This document shows, in pieces, positions 6,974 through 14,559 of a stretch of DNA of 20,391 nt. The DNA is from a virus. Location: positions 1 through 20,391 of the IMG/VR virus record IMGVR_UViG_3300007759_000036, one strand, 5' to 3'. Each line of letters begins with the position of its first letter. Position 1 is the stretch's first letter. Made by a program: the position numbers and the translations under genes. The notes beneath the pieces are model-generated. The model ran no database searches. It was given only the letters and a program-made list of their open reading frames with translations, and was not told where the DNA came from.

Positions 6974-9330
6974 TAAAATCTCCTGCGTTTTGGTTTAACA
7001 ATTGATCTAGATGTATGTTTGAAACCTGAACGATTAAATAAAGTTCTTTGTTTTATAGGAACAGGTTTACCCTTTCCATCTAATTCATATTCCTCAGGTT
7101 CGCCGCGTGAAATAGACCCGTGGTTATATATAGTCATGTCATCCCGTTGTTGTACCTCTGGTCTAAAAGTTTTCTGTTCCACACTTCTCCATCCGGGTTT
7201 TACTGCAGAAATTCCTTCAAATCCTTCTACATTTTCTGCAGCTAAATCAGAGTCTCTTTTATGAAATACTGAGGTGTCCATTGTATAAGCATAGATACCT
7301 AGCATCATAGCATCTAATCTATGATCTAAGCCATCACGAACTGTGGATGCATACACTTCTCCCTGCTTACCAATTCGCTCTACTACATAACCCCTCATTT
7401 GTCCTATTAATTTTTGCTCCTCATCTTCAACTATTCCACCTTTTAAATCACACGCAGGAATAGCTAATAATCCACTTTCATTCATTAACTGGGCATTCTT
7501 CACCATAACATTTTTTGTGGGTGCTTTAGTAGAAGTTCCGGTTATTTTATCAATAATTTCAGTAGATCCTCCCATGTCAACTGATATCATATTATTTAGA
7601 AAATTTTTCATACCAGCACATGATGTCCCCATCGGGCCTACTCCATTTTCTAAGGATAAACGTAACATTTCATAATTAGCTTCCCCGTGTCCTTTATCAA
7701 AAGCCATTAATTTAAAAGGAATCTTTTTCATCAATTTTAAAATAAAGTCAACGGAACCCATATTGGTGTAAGAAGCGGGATCAATAGCGTCTGCATAGAA
7801 TACACGTAATAGGCCTGACTTTTCAATTCGATTGTTAGGCTCGCCGTTGATATCTTTCCATTCTCCTCCATTATAGGGTAGCAGGTGTTCTGTGTCATTC
7901 ATATATTCAAGTATTACTGCTTGTACTCCAAACTGAGATTCATTCCAATCAACCCCTAATATATAATAGTTATTAGGATTTACTTTCAAACTACTATAAC
8001 TATAGACATATAAATTTTGATCAATAAAATGATTTTTAAAGACACCTTCAGCCATCGATCCAAACTCTGCCATATACTCATGAAGATATTGACTCTCTGA
8101 AGTAACCATTCTAATTTGTTTAGCTTTTTCTTCACTCCACTGGGGAGAAACATTGGAAGGCATATGCCACTCCGAAAAGCCCATTTCGTCTTTATGTTTA
8201 CTGACATTATAAAAGTATTCGCGTTTACCTGTAGGAGTACCCGACACAGTAATTGAAGTATGTGTGTAAGATTGCTCAATAGGAAGAACTGCTTCTACCA
8301 ATAAGGCATTAGGAATAGAATCTACCTCATCAATGTATAAGTCACTAGCTGAGTTATGTACAAGAAATCCTCCGGAGTGTAAGCCATCTATTTTAAAAGA
8401 AGATAATGCATCTGCTCCATAAGGGGTAACTACGGCACCGCTAGAATTTGGAATTTGATTAAAGGCTATAAAATTATGATATTTGTCAATTGTAAGATCA
8501 TATGTTTTTGCTTTTCCAATTTTATGAAATTTCTGAACTCTTGTCCAATAAGCTTTTCCATTAGGATGTACTGTTGCTATAAAATCTGATTTACTACCCT
8601 GGTCCTCCTCAGTATTTAAATCTTTAGCCTCTATCCATCCTCTATACATTGCCATAACTTTATGGTTTTCTGTTAAATGTAATCTGCGCTCACTACTGCT
8701 TTCAATAGCATATATATCTTTTATTCCGTTATCGTGTATAGATGAAACAGTACCAACTCGAGCGTTATTATCAGTCAGTTCCGTGTCTACTGATAAAACT
8801 TTATCACCTTCTTTTATATCTTTAATTTCTTTTAATGTTATTCCATCCGCCATCACTACTAAAGTATCGCCGGGAAGACATTTACCACGAACAGCATTAT
8901 TTCCAACAAAACCCATAATAATAGAATTATTCTTAAATTTTATTTCGTAAGGACGCATTCTAGTTCCCTCAATTGATTTGGAAACTTCAGGAGATTCATT
9001 AACCATGTTCTTAATAAGATTAAACACAGTTTGAACCTGCGAATCATAGCCTGCAACTATAAGAATCTCCCTATATTTATTAGTATAAGCTTTCCAAATA
9101 GCTTCTACAGCTATAGTTACAGATTTACCAACACGACGGCCAATTCTAAGAATTCTTTTAGAGGCTCTATCTCTTAATATCTTCTTCTGGTAGGAGCGTA
9201 ATTCTAGGGGTTCATTGGGATTAGAGGGAGATCGTAAATATATTTCAGCAAAGTAAACTGGGTCTGCCAAAATCTTAGCTTCTAGTAATTGTTCATCGTC
9301 TAATATAGGTTTTTCTATTTGTTCAGACAT
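6973..9330 (-). CDS. terL: Terminase large subunit interrupted by an in-frame mini-intein
   Basis: 785-residue precursor. It is the ATP-driven DNA packaging motor and head-filling nuclease. ATPase part: Walker A RIGRRVGKS at residues 62-70 and Walker B DLYIDEVD at 330-337, with an SGTPTG coupling motif at 363-368. The nuclease part is an RNase H-like fold with candidate metal-binding Asp461 (LGVDW), Asp545 (AFDKG) and Asp669/Asp673 (DGLDHRLDA). Residues 151-326 are an intein; after excision the host protein would be about 609 residues, normal for the family, and would read ...AVRGK-SASDLYIDEVD. The C-terminus is basic (KPKRRRF). The start overlaps the preceding gene by 16 bases. Confidence 0.93.
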   Translation of the reverse strand: MSEQIEKPILDDEQLLEAKILADPVYFAEIYLRSPSNPNEPLELRSYQKKILRDRASKRILRIGRRVGKSVTIAVEAIWKAYTNKYREILIVAGYDSQVQTVFNLIKNMVNESPEVSKSIEGTRMRPYEIKFKNNSIIMGFVGNNAVRGKCLPGDTLVVMADGITLKEIKDIKEGDKVLSVDTELTDNNARVGTVSSIHDNGIKDIYAIESSSERRLHLTENHKVMAMYRGWIEAKDLNTEEDQGSKSDFIATVHPNGKAYWTRVQKFHKIGKAKTYDLTIDKYHNFIAFNQIPNSSGAVVTPYGADALSSFKIDGLHSGGFLVHNSASDLYIDEVDSIPNALLVEAVLPIEQSYTHTSITVSGTPTGKREYFYNVSKHKDEMGFSEWHMPSNVSPQWSEEKAKQIRMVTSESQYLHEYMAEFGSMAEGVFKNHFIDQNLYVYSYSSLKVNPNNYYILGVDWNESQFGVQAVILEYMNDTEHLLPYNGGEWKDINGEPNNRIEKSGLLRVFYADAIDPASYTNMGSVDFILKLMKKIPFKLMAFDKGHGEANYEMLRLSLENGVGPMGTSCAGMKNFLNNMISVDMGGSTEIIDKITGTSTKAPTKNVMVKNAQLMNESGLLAIPACDLKGGIVEDEEQKLIGQMRGYVVERIGKQGEVYASTVRDGLDHRLDAMMLGIYAYTMDTSVFHKRDSDLAAENVEGFEGISAVKPGWRSVEQKTFRPEVQQRDDMTIYNHGSISRGEPEEYELDGKGKPVPIKQRTLFNRSGFKHTSRSIVKPKRRRF
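8353..8880 (-). mobile_element. Mini-intein inside TerL (no homing endonuclease)
   Basis: 176 codons in frame within terL. Block A starts CLPGDTLVVMADG (Cys at precursor residue 151). Block B is LTENHKVM with the TxxH pair Thr220/His223. Block F is TYDLTIDKYHNFIAF (276-290). The end is FLVHN, giving penultimate His325 and terminal Asn326, followed by Ser327 as the +1 nucleophile. All class 1 splicing residues are therefore present. Only about 50 residues separate blocks B and F, too few for a LAGLIDADG endonuclease, so it is a mini-intein. An unusual stretch of roughly 30 residues sits between blocks F and G, where most mini-inteins have almost none. The insertion site is four codons before the start of Walker B. 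Confidence 0.93.
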
Positions 9331-10067
9331 ATAAGTAATCCGCTAATTATGGGAGATGAATTATTTTCAAAAGTAAGCATGAAAGCTGTTTGCTCTGTAT
9401 CTTCTACAAAACGCATACTTTCCTTTTTTAGCACCGGTAGCTCTTTACATATTTCAGGTAATTTAATAGTACCGCATCCTTGTACAGCTTTATGTCCTTT
9501 GACTTGTCCATCAAAAGGTATAAAGAGTTTACTAAGTGTTTGTATCATTATATCTTTACTATCCGTGGTTAAGTGTTTTAATGTTTGTAAGGGTAAAATA
9601 AATTTGTCTAGTATATAGGTTAAGGCGCTTTGACTTAATTTTGTTAAAGCCGCGGGTACCCATTGTTTTGTGTAGTAGTTAGGACGACTATTATTAACAC
9701 GTATTATTGAACTACCTAGGCTATCTAAATATAGTTTAGAAGGAGACCACGTTCCAAAAAAGGGCAGATGCCTAAAAGCACATGCATTAACTTCCCTAGG
9801 AGAGCCTCTAAAAGTTTCTGGATATTCTTTAAGTGATTGCGCTGTTAAGTACTCTTCTTTGCAAAGAGGTCCGCGAGTTAATTTTGTATCTTTCCCGCAA
9901 TATAAATTTCTACCATGAGATGATCGTAAATGCATAATATTTTCTTTAACTTTTTTAATAGATACAATACGATTAAATGTAAATTCATCTTTCCAGGCTA
10001 TGATGGATGGATAAGGAGAATAGTTTCCAAGATCTTCTATGGAAACTATTTCACCTGAAGCGAGCAT
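9315..10067 (-). CDS. Free-standing intein-like (Hint-type) protein with degenerate splicing residues
   Basis: About 250 residues if started at the ATG at 10065-10067, 17 bases after the bS21 stop; an upstream TTG at 10154 would give 279 residues but overlaps bS21. Not identified by a named family motif, but its two ends read like intein ends. The N-terminus LASGEIVSIEDLG resembles the strand after block A, and MHLRSSHGRNLYCGKDTKLT resembles block B with Thr and His replaced by Gly and Thr. The C-terminus AFMLTFENNSSPIISGLL then ICLN aligns well with blocks F and G, retaining the terminal Asn but with Leu for the penultimate His. Cys1 is absent. The central 120 residues are unrecognised and show no clear LAGLIDADG motif. 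It overlaps the terL start by 16 bases. Best reading: a splicing-dead or repurposed intein relative. Confidence 0.75.
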   Translation of the reverse strand: MLASGEIVSIEDLGNYSPYPSIIAWKDEFTFNRIVSIKKVKENIMHLRSSHGRNLYCGKDTKLTRGPLCKEEYLTAQSLKEYPETFRGSPREVNACAFRHLPFFGTWSPSKLYLDSLGSSIIRVNNSRPNYYTKQWVPAALTKLSQSALTYILDKFILPLQTLKHLTTDSKDIMIQTLSKLFIPFDGQVKGHKAVQGCGTIKLPEICKELPVLKKESMRFVEDTEQTAFMLTFENNSSPIISGLLICLNK

Positions 10068-10084
10068 TAAAAGTTGACCTTGGC

Positions 10085-10252
10085 CTAAGACCAGGGTTTT
10101 ACTTTTTTGAATTTGTGCCTTAGACTTGGTTTTATATAAAATCTTCTGTGCCAAAGTTCTTGCATAACTCCTGATTGATCGACTTTTTTCTTAAATCTGC
10201 GAAGCATTCCCTCTACAGATTCGTTTTCATGTTTAGGTGTAACTTTTACCAT
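10085..10252 (-). CDS. rpsU: Ribosomal protein bS21 homologue, phage-encoded
   Basis: 55 residues, start ATG at 10250-10252 with AGGAA upstream, stop TAG at 10085-10087. The protein begins MVKVTPKHENESVEGMLRRF and continues with KKKVDQSGV, a RRFYIKPS motif and a basic tail. The signature of bS21 is clear: V-x-x-x-E-N-E-S near the N-terminus, LRRFK, a G-V/I-helix, and R-R-x-F/Y-x-K-P. bS21 sits on the small ribosomal subunit near the anti-Shine-Dalgarno region. Phage-encoded bS21 is known from many environmental phages and is thought to bias host ribosomes toward phage messages. It starts 12 bases after the stop of the upstream gene. It is slightly shorter than typical host copies (about 65-71 residues). 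Confidence 0.92.
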   Translation of the reverse strand: MVKVTPKHENESVEGMLRRFKKKVDQSGVMQELWHRRFYIKPSLRHKFKKVKPWS

Positions 10253-10263
10253 AACTATTCCTA

Positions 10264-11307
10264 TTATCTTGAATGATGGTACATTGCTTCTGTACCCATT
10301 AATCTATTTGTTGGATTAATTTTATTACCATACGTAGCTCGGACTGCTCGTTGCCTTTCTGTTGCAGCTCCAGCAGATGCCATAGCCATATGTAAACGTC
10401 CTCTTCCAAACTCTGGACGTTGAATTTCTTTTACATATTGAAAAAAAGATCTAGCTGCTTCTCCTACTCCTTCTACAGCAATACTTCCTGCTGCCTTTGC
10501 TATACCTCCAAATAATTCAAACCAGGCATATGTAGAGTATAATCCTAAAGCTGCTGTAAATAAACGAGCACCTCCGCTTGTAGCACCTACTTGTAATCCC
10601 TTTTTCATCATATCTTTTGTAATATTAACTGTAGTTTTTCCTTTTACCCCAGACTCTATAACTTTAGCACCGGCCACGTCTACTCCTCCCATTTTGTATA
10701 GCTTGCTTGCTATTAAATCTTTACCAACTGTGGAGCCTACACTCTTTTCGGACAAGTTTGCCATTCCTGCTAATCCCAAACTTCTAGCATTAGACATAGT
10801 CTGTACAAATTCATATTTTGCCCAGTCAGTGCTTTTAGCAGAAATACCCTGTCCTAAAGCTTGTATACCGGAAAGCATAACGTTGCCAATAGAAGCTCTA
10901 GCTCCCATACCAGCGCCTTCTCCCATACCTAGGAGCAAAGTTTTATAACCAAGCATTCCCCCAAAACGAGTAGTTGCTGCGGTACCTGCTTTATACATTC
11001 TTCCGCCGTCCCCGAATAAGTTAGGCGTAGTGTAATATCCTTTTGCTAAACCTTTAGGAATTTTATTAACTTTTCCAACAAAGTCACCTCCAGCACCAAA
11101 AATACCCTGCTTGGCCATTTTAGCTGCTGTAAGTGGATTAAAGATAAACCCACCATACATAGCACCTGTCCACGGGGTAGGCATCAGGCTTAGAGGATTT
11201 ACACCTGTAGCGCCTTCAATTCCCATATAAGCGCCACCCACTGCAAGGCCTCCCCCTGTGCCTGTAAGAGCTTTGCTCATAACACTAGCTTCTGTCTGTA
11301 AAGGCAT
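10264..11307 (-). CDS. Glycine-rich hydrophobic protein, probable virion component
   Basis: 347 residues, family not recognised. It is rich in Gly, Ala and Met with several hydrophobic or small-residue stretches, for example residues 12-36, 105-150 and 245-285, which could be membrane-active helices or buried core. The C-terminus carries MASAGAATERQRAVRATYGN and ends HHSR, a Gln/Arg/Asn-rich tail seen to my recollection in minor structural proteins of other phages. It shares a TAATG junction with the next upstream gene, which has similar composition, and lies just before bS21 and the terminase. A minor or internal virion protein is the best guess. Confidence 0.72.
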   Translation of the reverse strand: MPLQTEASVMSKALTGTGGGLAVGGAYMGIEGATGVNPLSLMPTPWTGAMYGGFIFNPLTAAKMAKQGIFGAGGDFVGKVNKIPKGLAKGYYTTPNLFGDGGRMYKAGTAATTRFGGMLGYKTLLLGMGEGAGMGARASIGNVMLSGIQALGQGISAKSTDWAKYEFVQTMSNARSLGLAGMANLSEKSVGSTVGKDLIASKLYKMGGVDVAGAKVIESGVKGKTTVNITKDMMKKGLQVGATSGGARLFTAALGLYSTYAWFELFGGIAKAAGSIAVEGVGEAARSFFQYVKEIQRPEFGRGRLHMAMASAGAATERQRAVRATYGNKINPTNRLMGTEAMYHHSR

Positions 11308-11930
11308 TATACTGTACTCCTATGTCTGGCTTTGTGCATTGCAAAAGGCAAACTTCCACTCATACCTAAATGCCCTGGTTTACCCTTAGTGCGCTGATTT
11401 GACCACATACGATAACCTGCTCCTCCTCCTCTAGCACGGTTACCTGGAACTTGTTTCTGGTATGCTGCTCGTCTTGCTGTATTAGCGGCATTAACTACTT
11501 GTAATTGAACTTTTCGAGCTGTATATGCTCCTGCTACAGCGCCAATACCAGTTGCTGCGAGAGCTGCTCCTCCTATAGGTGTCTTAGAAAAAGCACCTAT
11601 TAGTAACGAACCTGCTAGCCCAATTCCGGCACCTGTAACTGCACCTACTCCGACTGGTTTAGTCATAGTAGACTTAGCAATATCAGGAAGTCTTTCTCCC
11701 CAATAGCCAGTAAGAGCGCCAATTCCTCCAACACCCTGTCCTGTAATACCTAAGGTAGCGACAGTTGCCTGTCTTCTCCAAAAACCCGCTTCTCTAAATG
11801 CTTTTGAAGATGTCATACTTTGGCTTCCCGGAGTCTTTGCTACACTCTTTCCGGGGCTATTTAACCATGATCCGGCCATTCCGGCGGCTCCTAACCCAGC
11901 CATTACGGCTAATGTAGATTTAGCTATCAT
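11307..11930 (-). CDS. Small glycine/alanine-rich membrane-type protein, probable virion component
   Basis: 207 residues. A hydrophobic N-terminal segment (residues 5-20, LAVMAGLGAAGMAG) could be a signal anchor. Two further Gly/Ala hydrophobic segments lie at about 96-114 and 118-136 (GVGAVTGAGIGLAGSLLIGA; GGAALAATGIGAVAGA). The C-terminal 55 residues are basic and Gly-rich, with GHLGMSGSLPFAMHKARH near the end. It shares composition with the following 347-aa gene and joins it at a TAATG overlap, so the two probably act together. The family is not recognised. A holin is unlikely: it is long, lies inside a packaging module and has a long basic tail. Confidence 0.7.
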   Translation of the reverse strand: MIAKSTLAVMAGLGAAGMAGSWLNSPGKSVAKTPGSQSMTSSKAFREAGFWRRQATVATLGITGQGVGGIGALTGYWGERLPDIAKSTMTKPVGVGAVTGAGIGLAGSLLIGAFSKTPIGGAALAATGIGAVAGAYTARKVQLQVVNAANTARRAAYQKQVPGNRARGGGAGYRMWSNQRTKGKPGHLGMSGSLPFAMHKARHRSTV

Positions 11931-12711
11931 TTTTCACATCCTCTTTAAAGGCTTCGTCAAGACTCTGTTCGGTGATCTTTTTTTCTTCTTGCTCTATTTC
12001 AACTAATTTTTCAAATTTCTCACGCATTTCTGCAGCCCTTGTTGAAGGATCTGTTTCATCCGTAAGTTTATACTTAGCACGTTGTTCTCTTGTTGCTAAT
12101 AATTCTTTTCTTAGTTGTGTTAAAAGTTTAGAAGATCTAGCTTTTATGTCTACATAAGGAGTAGCCTGCTCTGTATACAAAGCCGTACCTGTGGCTTGAA
12201 TAACGCTAGTTGCTACTTCTTTTACATCTCCATATAAAGCTATCATATTCTGTGCTCTCCGTTTATCGAGTAAGGCTGCTGCATATTCTTGTACCATACT
12301 TACTTCTAAATAATTTTCTAAGTCAACACCCATATCAGTAATTAACTGAGGTATCATTTGATCTAGATACATAATTTCATCGGGACAGCGTTCCCCCTTG
12401 GGAGCAATTCCAGCTTTATAAAAGAAACAAGTCTTATATACTGGACACTCCTCGCCATGACACAGCATGGGTAAAGTATTATTTACTCCGAAAGTAGAGA
12501 TCTTAGAATGCTTTAACAAGCTTGTCACTTGCTTTCTACTAAGCTTTATATCCTCCCTAACCTCTTCAGGATAGGCAGCAAGTATCTTTTCAATCTCTGT
12601 TGTTTTAGGTAGATCAACTAAGGCCACTAGGTCATCTTTACCCATCTTAGCCAAAGCTTTTTCTACCTTATCGGGAACTATGTCCTTATTAGTTATGTCA
12701 TCTTTACTCAT
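11920..12711 (-). CDS. Cys-cluster helical protein; candidate small terminase subunit
   Basis: 263 residues. The N-terminus is acidic. KLSRKQVTSLLKHSKIS at about residues 57-73 could be a helix-turn-helix-like segment. A cluster MLCHGEECPVYKTC (Cys84, Cys89, Cys95) is followed by APKGERCPDE (Cys109) and looks like a metal site. Residues 115-250 are long helices, with SKLLTQLRKELLATREQRAK suggesting an oligomerising or DNA-contacting helix. Proteins with a CP...C...P-x-G-x-x-CP pattern and a helical tail occur beside terminases in other phages, as I recall. No other gene upstream of TerL looks like TerS, so this is the best candidate, but the assignment is an inference. It overlaps both neighbours by 8-11 bases. 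Confidence 0.72.
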   Translation of the reverse strand: MSKDDITNKDIVPDKVEKALAKMGKDDLVALVDLPKTTEIEKILAAYPEEVREDIKLSRKQVTSLLKHSKISTFGVNNTLPMLCHGEECPVYKTCFFYKAGIAPKGERCPDEIMYLDQMIPQLITDMGVDLENYLEVSMVQEYAAALLDKRRAQNMIALYGDVKEVATSVIQATGTALYTEQATPYVDIKARSSKLLTQLRKELLATREQRAKYKLTDETDPSTRAAEMREKFEKLVEIEQEEKKITEQSLDEAFKEDVKNDS

Positions 12712-12925
12712 TCAAAGCCTCTATTTGTGCCTTTATTTCTGGATCCATATCTATCACTTTACACACACTTAGTAGATAATTACACCTAGGTCCAGAATCC
12801 TTATATAACTTAAGAAACATTTTAATCTCTTTGTATTCTTTTAAGAAATCTAATTTACCTTTTTTAGCTAAAGAACATAATTCTTTCCGCATAGGTATAT
12901 ATCTTACTAGAGAATGATTAGACAT
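12704..12925 (-). CDS. Small hypothetical protein
   Basis: 73 residues, Lys-rich, with three Cys and predicted helices (KKGKLDFLKEYKEIKMFLKL at 21-40). It overlaps the start of the Cys-cluster protein and the end of the gene before it by 8 bases each, so it is translated as part of the operon. No family recognised. Confidence 0.65.
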   Translation of the reverse strand: MSNHSLVRYIPMRKELCSLAKKGKLDFLKEYKEIKMFLKLYKDSGPRCNYLLSVCKVIDMDPEIKAQIEALNE

Positions 12926-13283
12926 CCATTTCCAGTATACCTTTTGTAATAGTTTTATTAGAATACTTTTGATTCCATAAAGGAATCATAGTTTCATCTA
13001 TTTCATAAAAGGCAAGAATAGCACATGGTTTATAGTAAGGATCATGTACAATATGTTTAGATTGTATTTTTCGTTTAGCATCTCCTGCTACTACTGCATA
13101 GAACTTATGCTCATTACGCCAAAAAAGCAATTGAGTAACTACATCATCGGTAGTTGCTAAGTTATCGTATTCTTCCATATCAACCTCGTACACTTCGGGC
13201 TCATTGACATCTGCTTCATAGAAGTTTTTAGCCATAGCTCTTACGGGCTGAGGTAATTCTTCGTAACTTTCAACGGGTATCAT
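12918..13283 (-). CDS. Hypothetical protein
   Basis: 121 residues, acidic in its first half (NFYEADVNEPEVYEVDMEEYDNL), then a compact-looking alpha/beta part with Trp and aromatic residues (LLFWRNEHKFYAVVAGDAKRK; ILAFYEIDETMIPLW). No motif or family recognised. Its ATG overlaps the stop of the ClpP-like gene by 4 bases and its end overlaps the next gene, so it belongs to the same transcript. Confidence 0.7.
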   Translation of the reverse strand: MIPVESYEELPQPVRAMAKNFYEADVNEPEVYEVDMEEYDNLATTDDVVTQLLFWRNEHKFYAVVAGDAKRKIQSKHIVHDPYYKPCAILAFYEIDETMIPLWNQKYSNKTITKGILEMDV

Positions 13284-13903
13284 TGTTGCATCATTCCTAT
13301 AATTTCAGCTAAACCTTGTAAATGCATTGCTGCTTCTGCAAAGTTTTTATCTGTTTTATGTTGTATCAGTTCTATGGGCAGCTTATGTTCAATTTGTGTA
13401 ACAATACCTTCTTTTTTAGCTCTATCAGCCCACATAAAGTTTACCTTCGAATGAAGTTTTTCAAATTTCTTTTTGCTTATATTAGCTCGATCTTTGAATA
13501 AATCCTTTACAATTTCGCCTTGACTGCTTAGAGTTTCACTAGTTGTTTTAAAATCTAACGAAGATCCAGTTACATTTAAAGTACTGGGATGTGTCATAAA
13601 TTGTGTGCGAGGAAAAGCTATACGCTTATCCCCTGCAAGGAAAATAAGGACACCTGCCGAAGATACCTCGGACAACCCCAAAGTATGTACGGGAGCAATG
13701 GAGGATCTTAATATATCAAACAAAGATAAGGCTGTTTTTAAGTTTCCCCCATCTGTGTCTATAACAACATAGATAGGATCTTCTGTTGACATGCTATTTA
13801 ATTCTATTATTTGTGCCGCTACTCTTCCAATAAGGGAGTTTTCTCTTGTATCTTCCCCAGAAGTAGAAACAATATTTTCTGTTATAAAAATTATTCTATT
13901 CAC
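13280..13903 (-). CDS. ClpP-like serine protease family protein, catalytic Asp apparently missing
   Basis: 207 residues with the crotonase-like ClpP fold pattern: VVIDTDGGNLKTALSLFDIL (47-66) matches the family's N-S-P-G-G strand-helix; LSEVSSAGVLIFLAG (77-91) holds candidate nucleophile Ser82; RTQFMTHPS (99-107) holds His105. In the third motif, KVNFMWADRAKKEGIV (153-168), alignment to the usual R-D-x-F-(M/L)-S-A-x-E-A-x-x-Y-G-L puts Val154 where the catalytic Asp should be; Asp160 is elsewhere. It may use another residue, be weak, or be structural. Length is normal for ClpP. The phage also has a prohead protease, so this is probably not the main head protease. A role in host or phage protein turnover is inferred. 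Confidence 0.85.
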   Translation of the reverse strand: MNRIIFITENIVSTSGEDTRENSLIGRVAAQIIELNSMSTEDPIYVVIDTDGGNLKTALSLFDILRSSIAPVHTLGLSEVSSAGVLIFLAGDKRIAFPRTQFMTHPSTLNVTGSSLDFKTTSETLSSQGEIVKDLFKDRANISKKKFEKLHSKVNFMWADRAKKEGIVTQIEHKLPIELIQHKTDKNFAEAAMHLQGLAEIIGMMQQ

Positions 13904-14301
13904 TAAGACCTCTTTACTGTTATATATTCTATAATTATCATATAAAATGTTAATGCATCTCTGTTTTTATTAGAGTTTAATTCGCTTTCTTCTATTGTTT
14001 TTTCAGTCATCCAATCATTATTATCTACTCTAATTGATTCATAAACTACTGTACTCTTATAATCTTCCTTTACAGTTCGATCAATATATTGAATACTAAA
14101 ATCTTCAACGGTTACCTCATCTGAACCAGCTTGCGCTGTTAAAGTATTAATTCTTGTATTTACAAATTCAGTAAGTTCTATTGCAGTTGAATTTGCTGAC
14201 ATAAAAGAAACATCTTTAAAAGTTGTTTTCTTTATAACTGCCTGCTTCTGTCGTTTCTTTTTCTTTATTAGTTCCCTAATTCTTTTAGATAAAAATCCCA
14301 T
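13903..14301 (-). CDS. Hypothetical protein with basic N-terminus
   Basis: 132 residues. The first 26 are strongly basic (KRIRELIKKKKRQKQAVIKK), followed by a mixed alpha/beta domain with several Thr/Val strands (QAGSDEVTVEDFSIQYID; STVVYESIRVDNNDW) and a hydrophobic C-terminal strand ending EYITVKRS. No family recognised. It shares one base with the start of the ClpP-like gene at its 3' end. Confidence 0.68.
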   Translation of the reverse strand: MGFLSKRIRELIKKKKRQKQAVIKKTTFKDVSFMSANSTAIELTEFVNTRINTLTAQAGSDEVTVEDFSIQYIDRTVKEDYKSTVVYESIRVDNNDWMTEKTIEESELNSNKNRDALTFYMIIIEYITVKRS

Positions 14302-14302
14302 A

Positions 14303-14557
14303 TTAGTCCTCCATTATGTCAAGCACGTCTCCTTGATCGCGTGCTTCTTGTATTACATCATCGGGTAATTCTACTTTTACTATTTCTGAAATAGAGTATC
14401 TTCTTCCACAATGCGGACATAAAGTATAACTATCTGAGAAAATGTCTAATTCTGGGGCCTTTAAGCAGGAACAAACCACAATAATTTTTTGATCTGCCCA
14501 TTCTACCCGGTAATCGCCCAAATAAATTTCACGTCGATAAATATCGGTATATGACAT
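14303..14557 (-). CDS. Small zinc-ribbon protein
   Basis: 84 residues with CSC (Cys29, Cys31) and, after a 15-residue loop, CPHC (Cys47, Cys50) followed by GRRYSISEIV. Two Cys pairs separated like this form a treble-clef or rubredoxin-like zinc knuckle. The N-terminal part (YRREIYLGDYRVEWADQKIIVV) is beta-rich. A structural or nucleic-acid-binding role is possible. It lies two bases after the preceding gene and one base before the next. No specific family recognised. Confidence 0.72.
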   Translation of the reverse strand: MSYTDIYRREIYLGDYRVEWADQKIIVVCSCLKAPELDIFSDSYTLCPHCGRRYSISEIVKVELPDDVIQEARDQGDVLDIMED

Positions 14558-14559
14558 AA

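Noticed and set aside
7986-8279. 97-codon minus-strand frame inside terL
   Set aside because: It lies wholly inside the terminase frame, which has conserved motifs on both sides; the translation shows no domain.
9319-9618. Plus-strand open frames opposite the intein-like gene and elsewhere
   Set aside because: All are antisense to genes with good spacing and ribosome sites; none has a recognisable product or upstream ribosome site.
9315-10067. LAGLIDADG homing endonuclease call for the intein-like gene
   Set aside because: The middle of the protein has a helix-rich part but no convincing LAGLIDADG motif with its acidic residues, so an endonuclease is not claimed.
10068-10154. Longer TTG start for the intein-like gene
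   Set aside because: It would overlap bS21 by 70 bases and its AGGAG is too far away; the ATG at 10065-10067 just after the bS21 stop is more economical, though the upstream residues are weakly reminiscent of an intein start.
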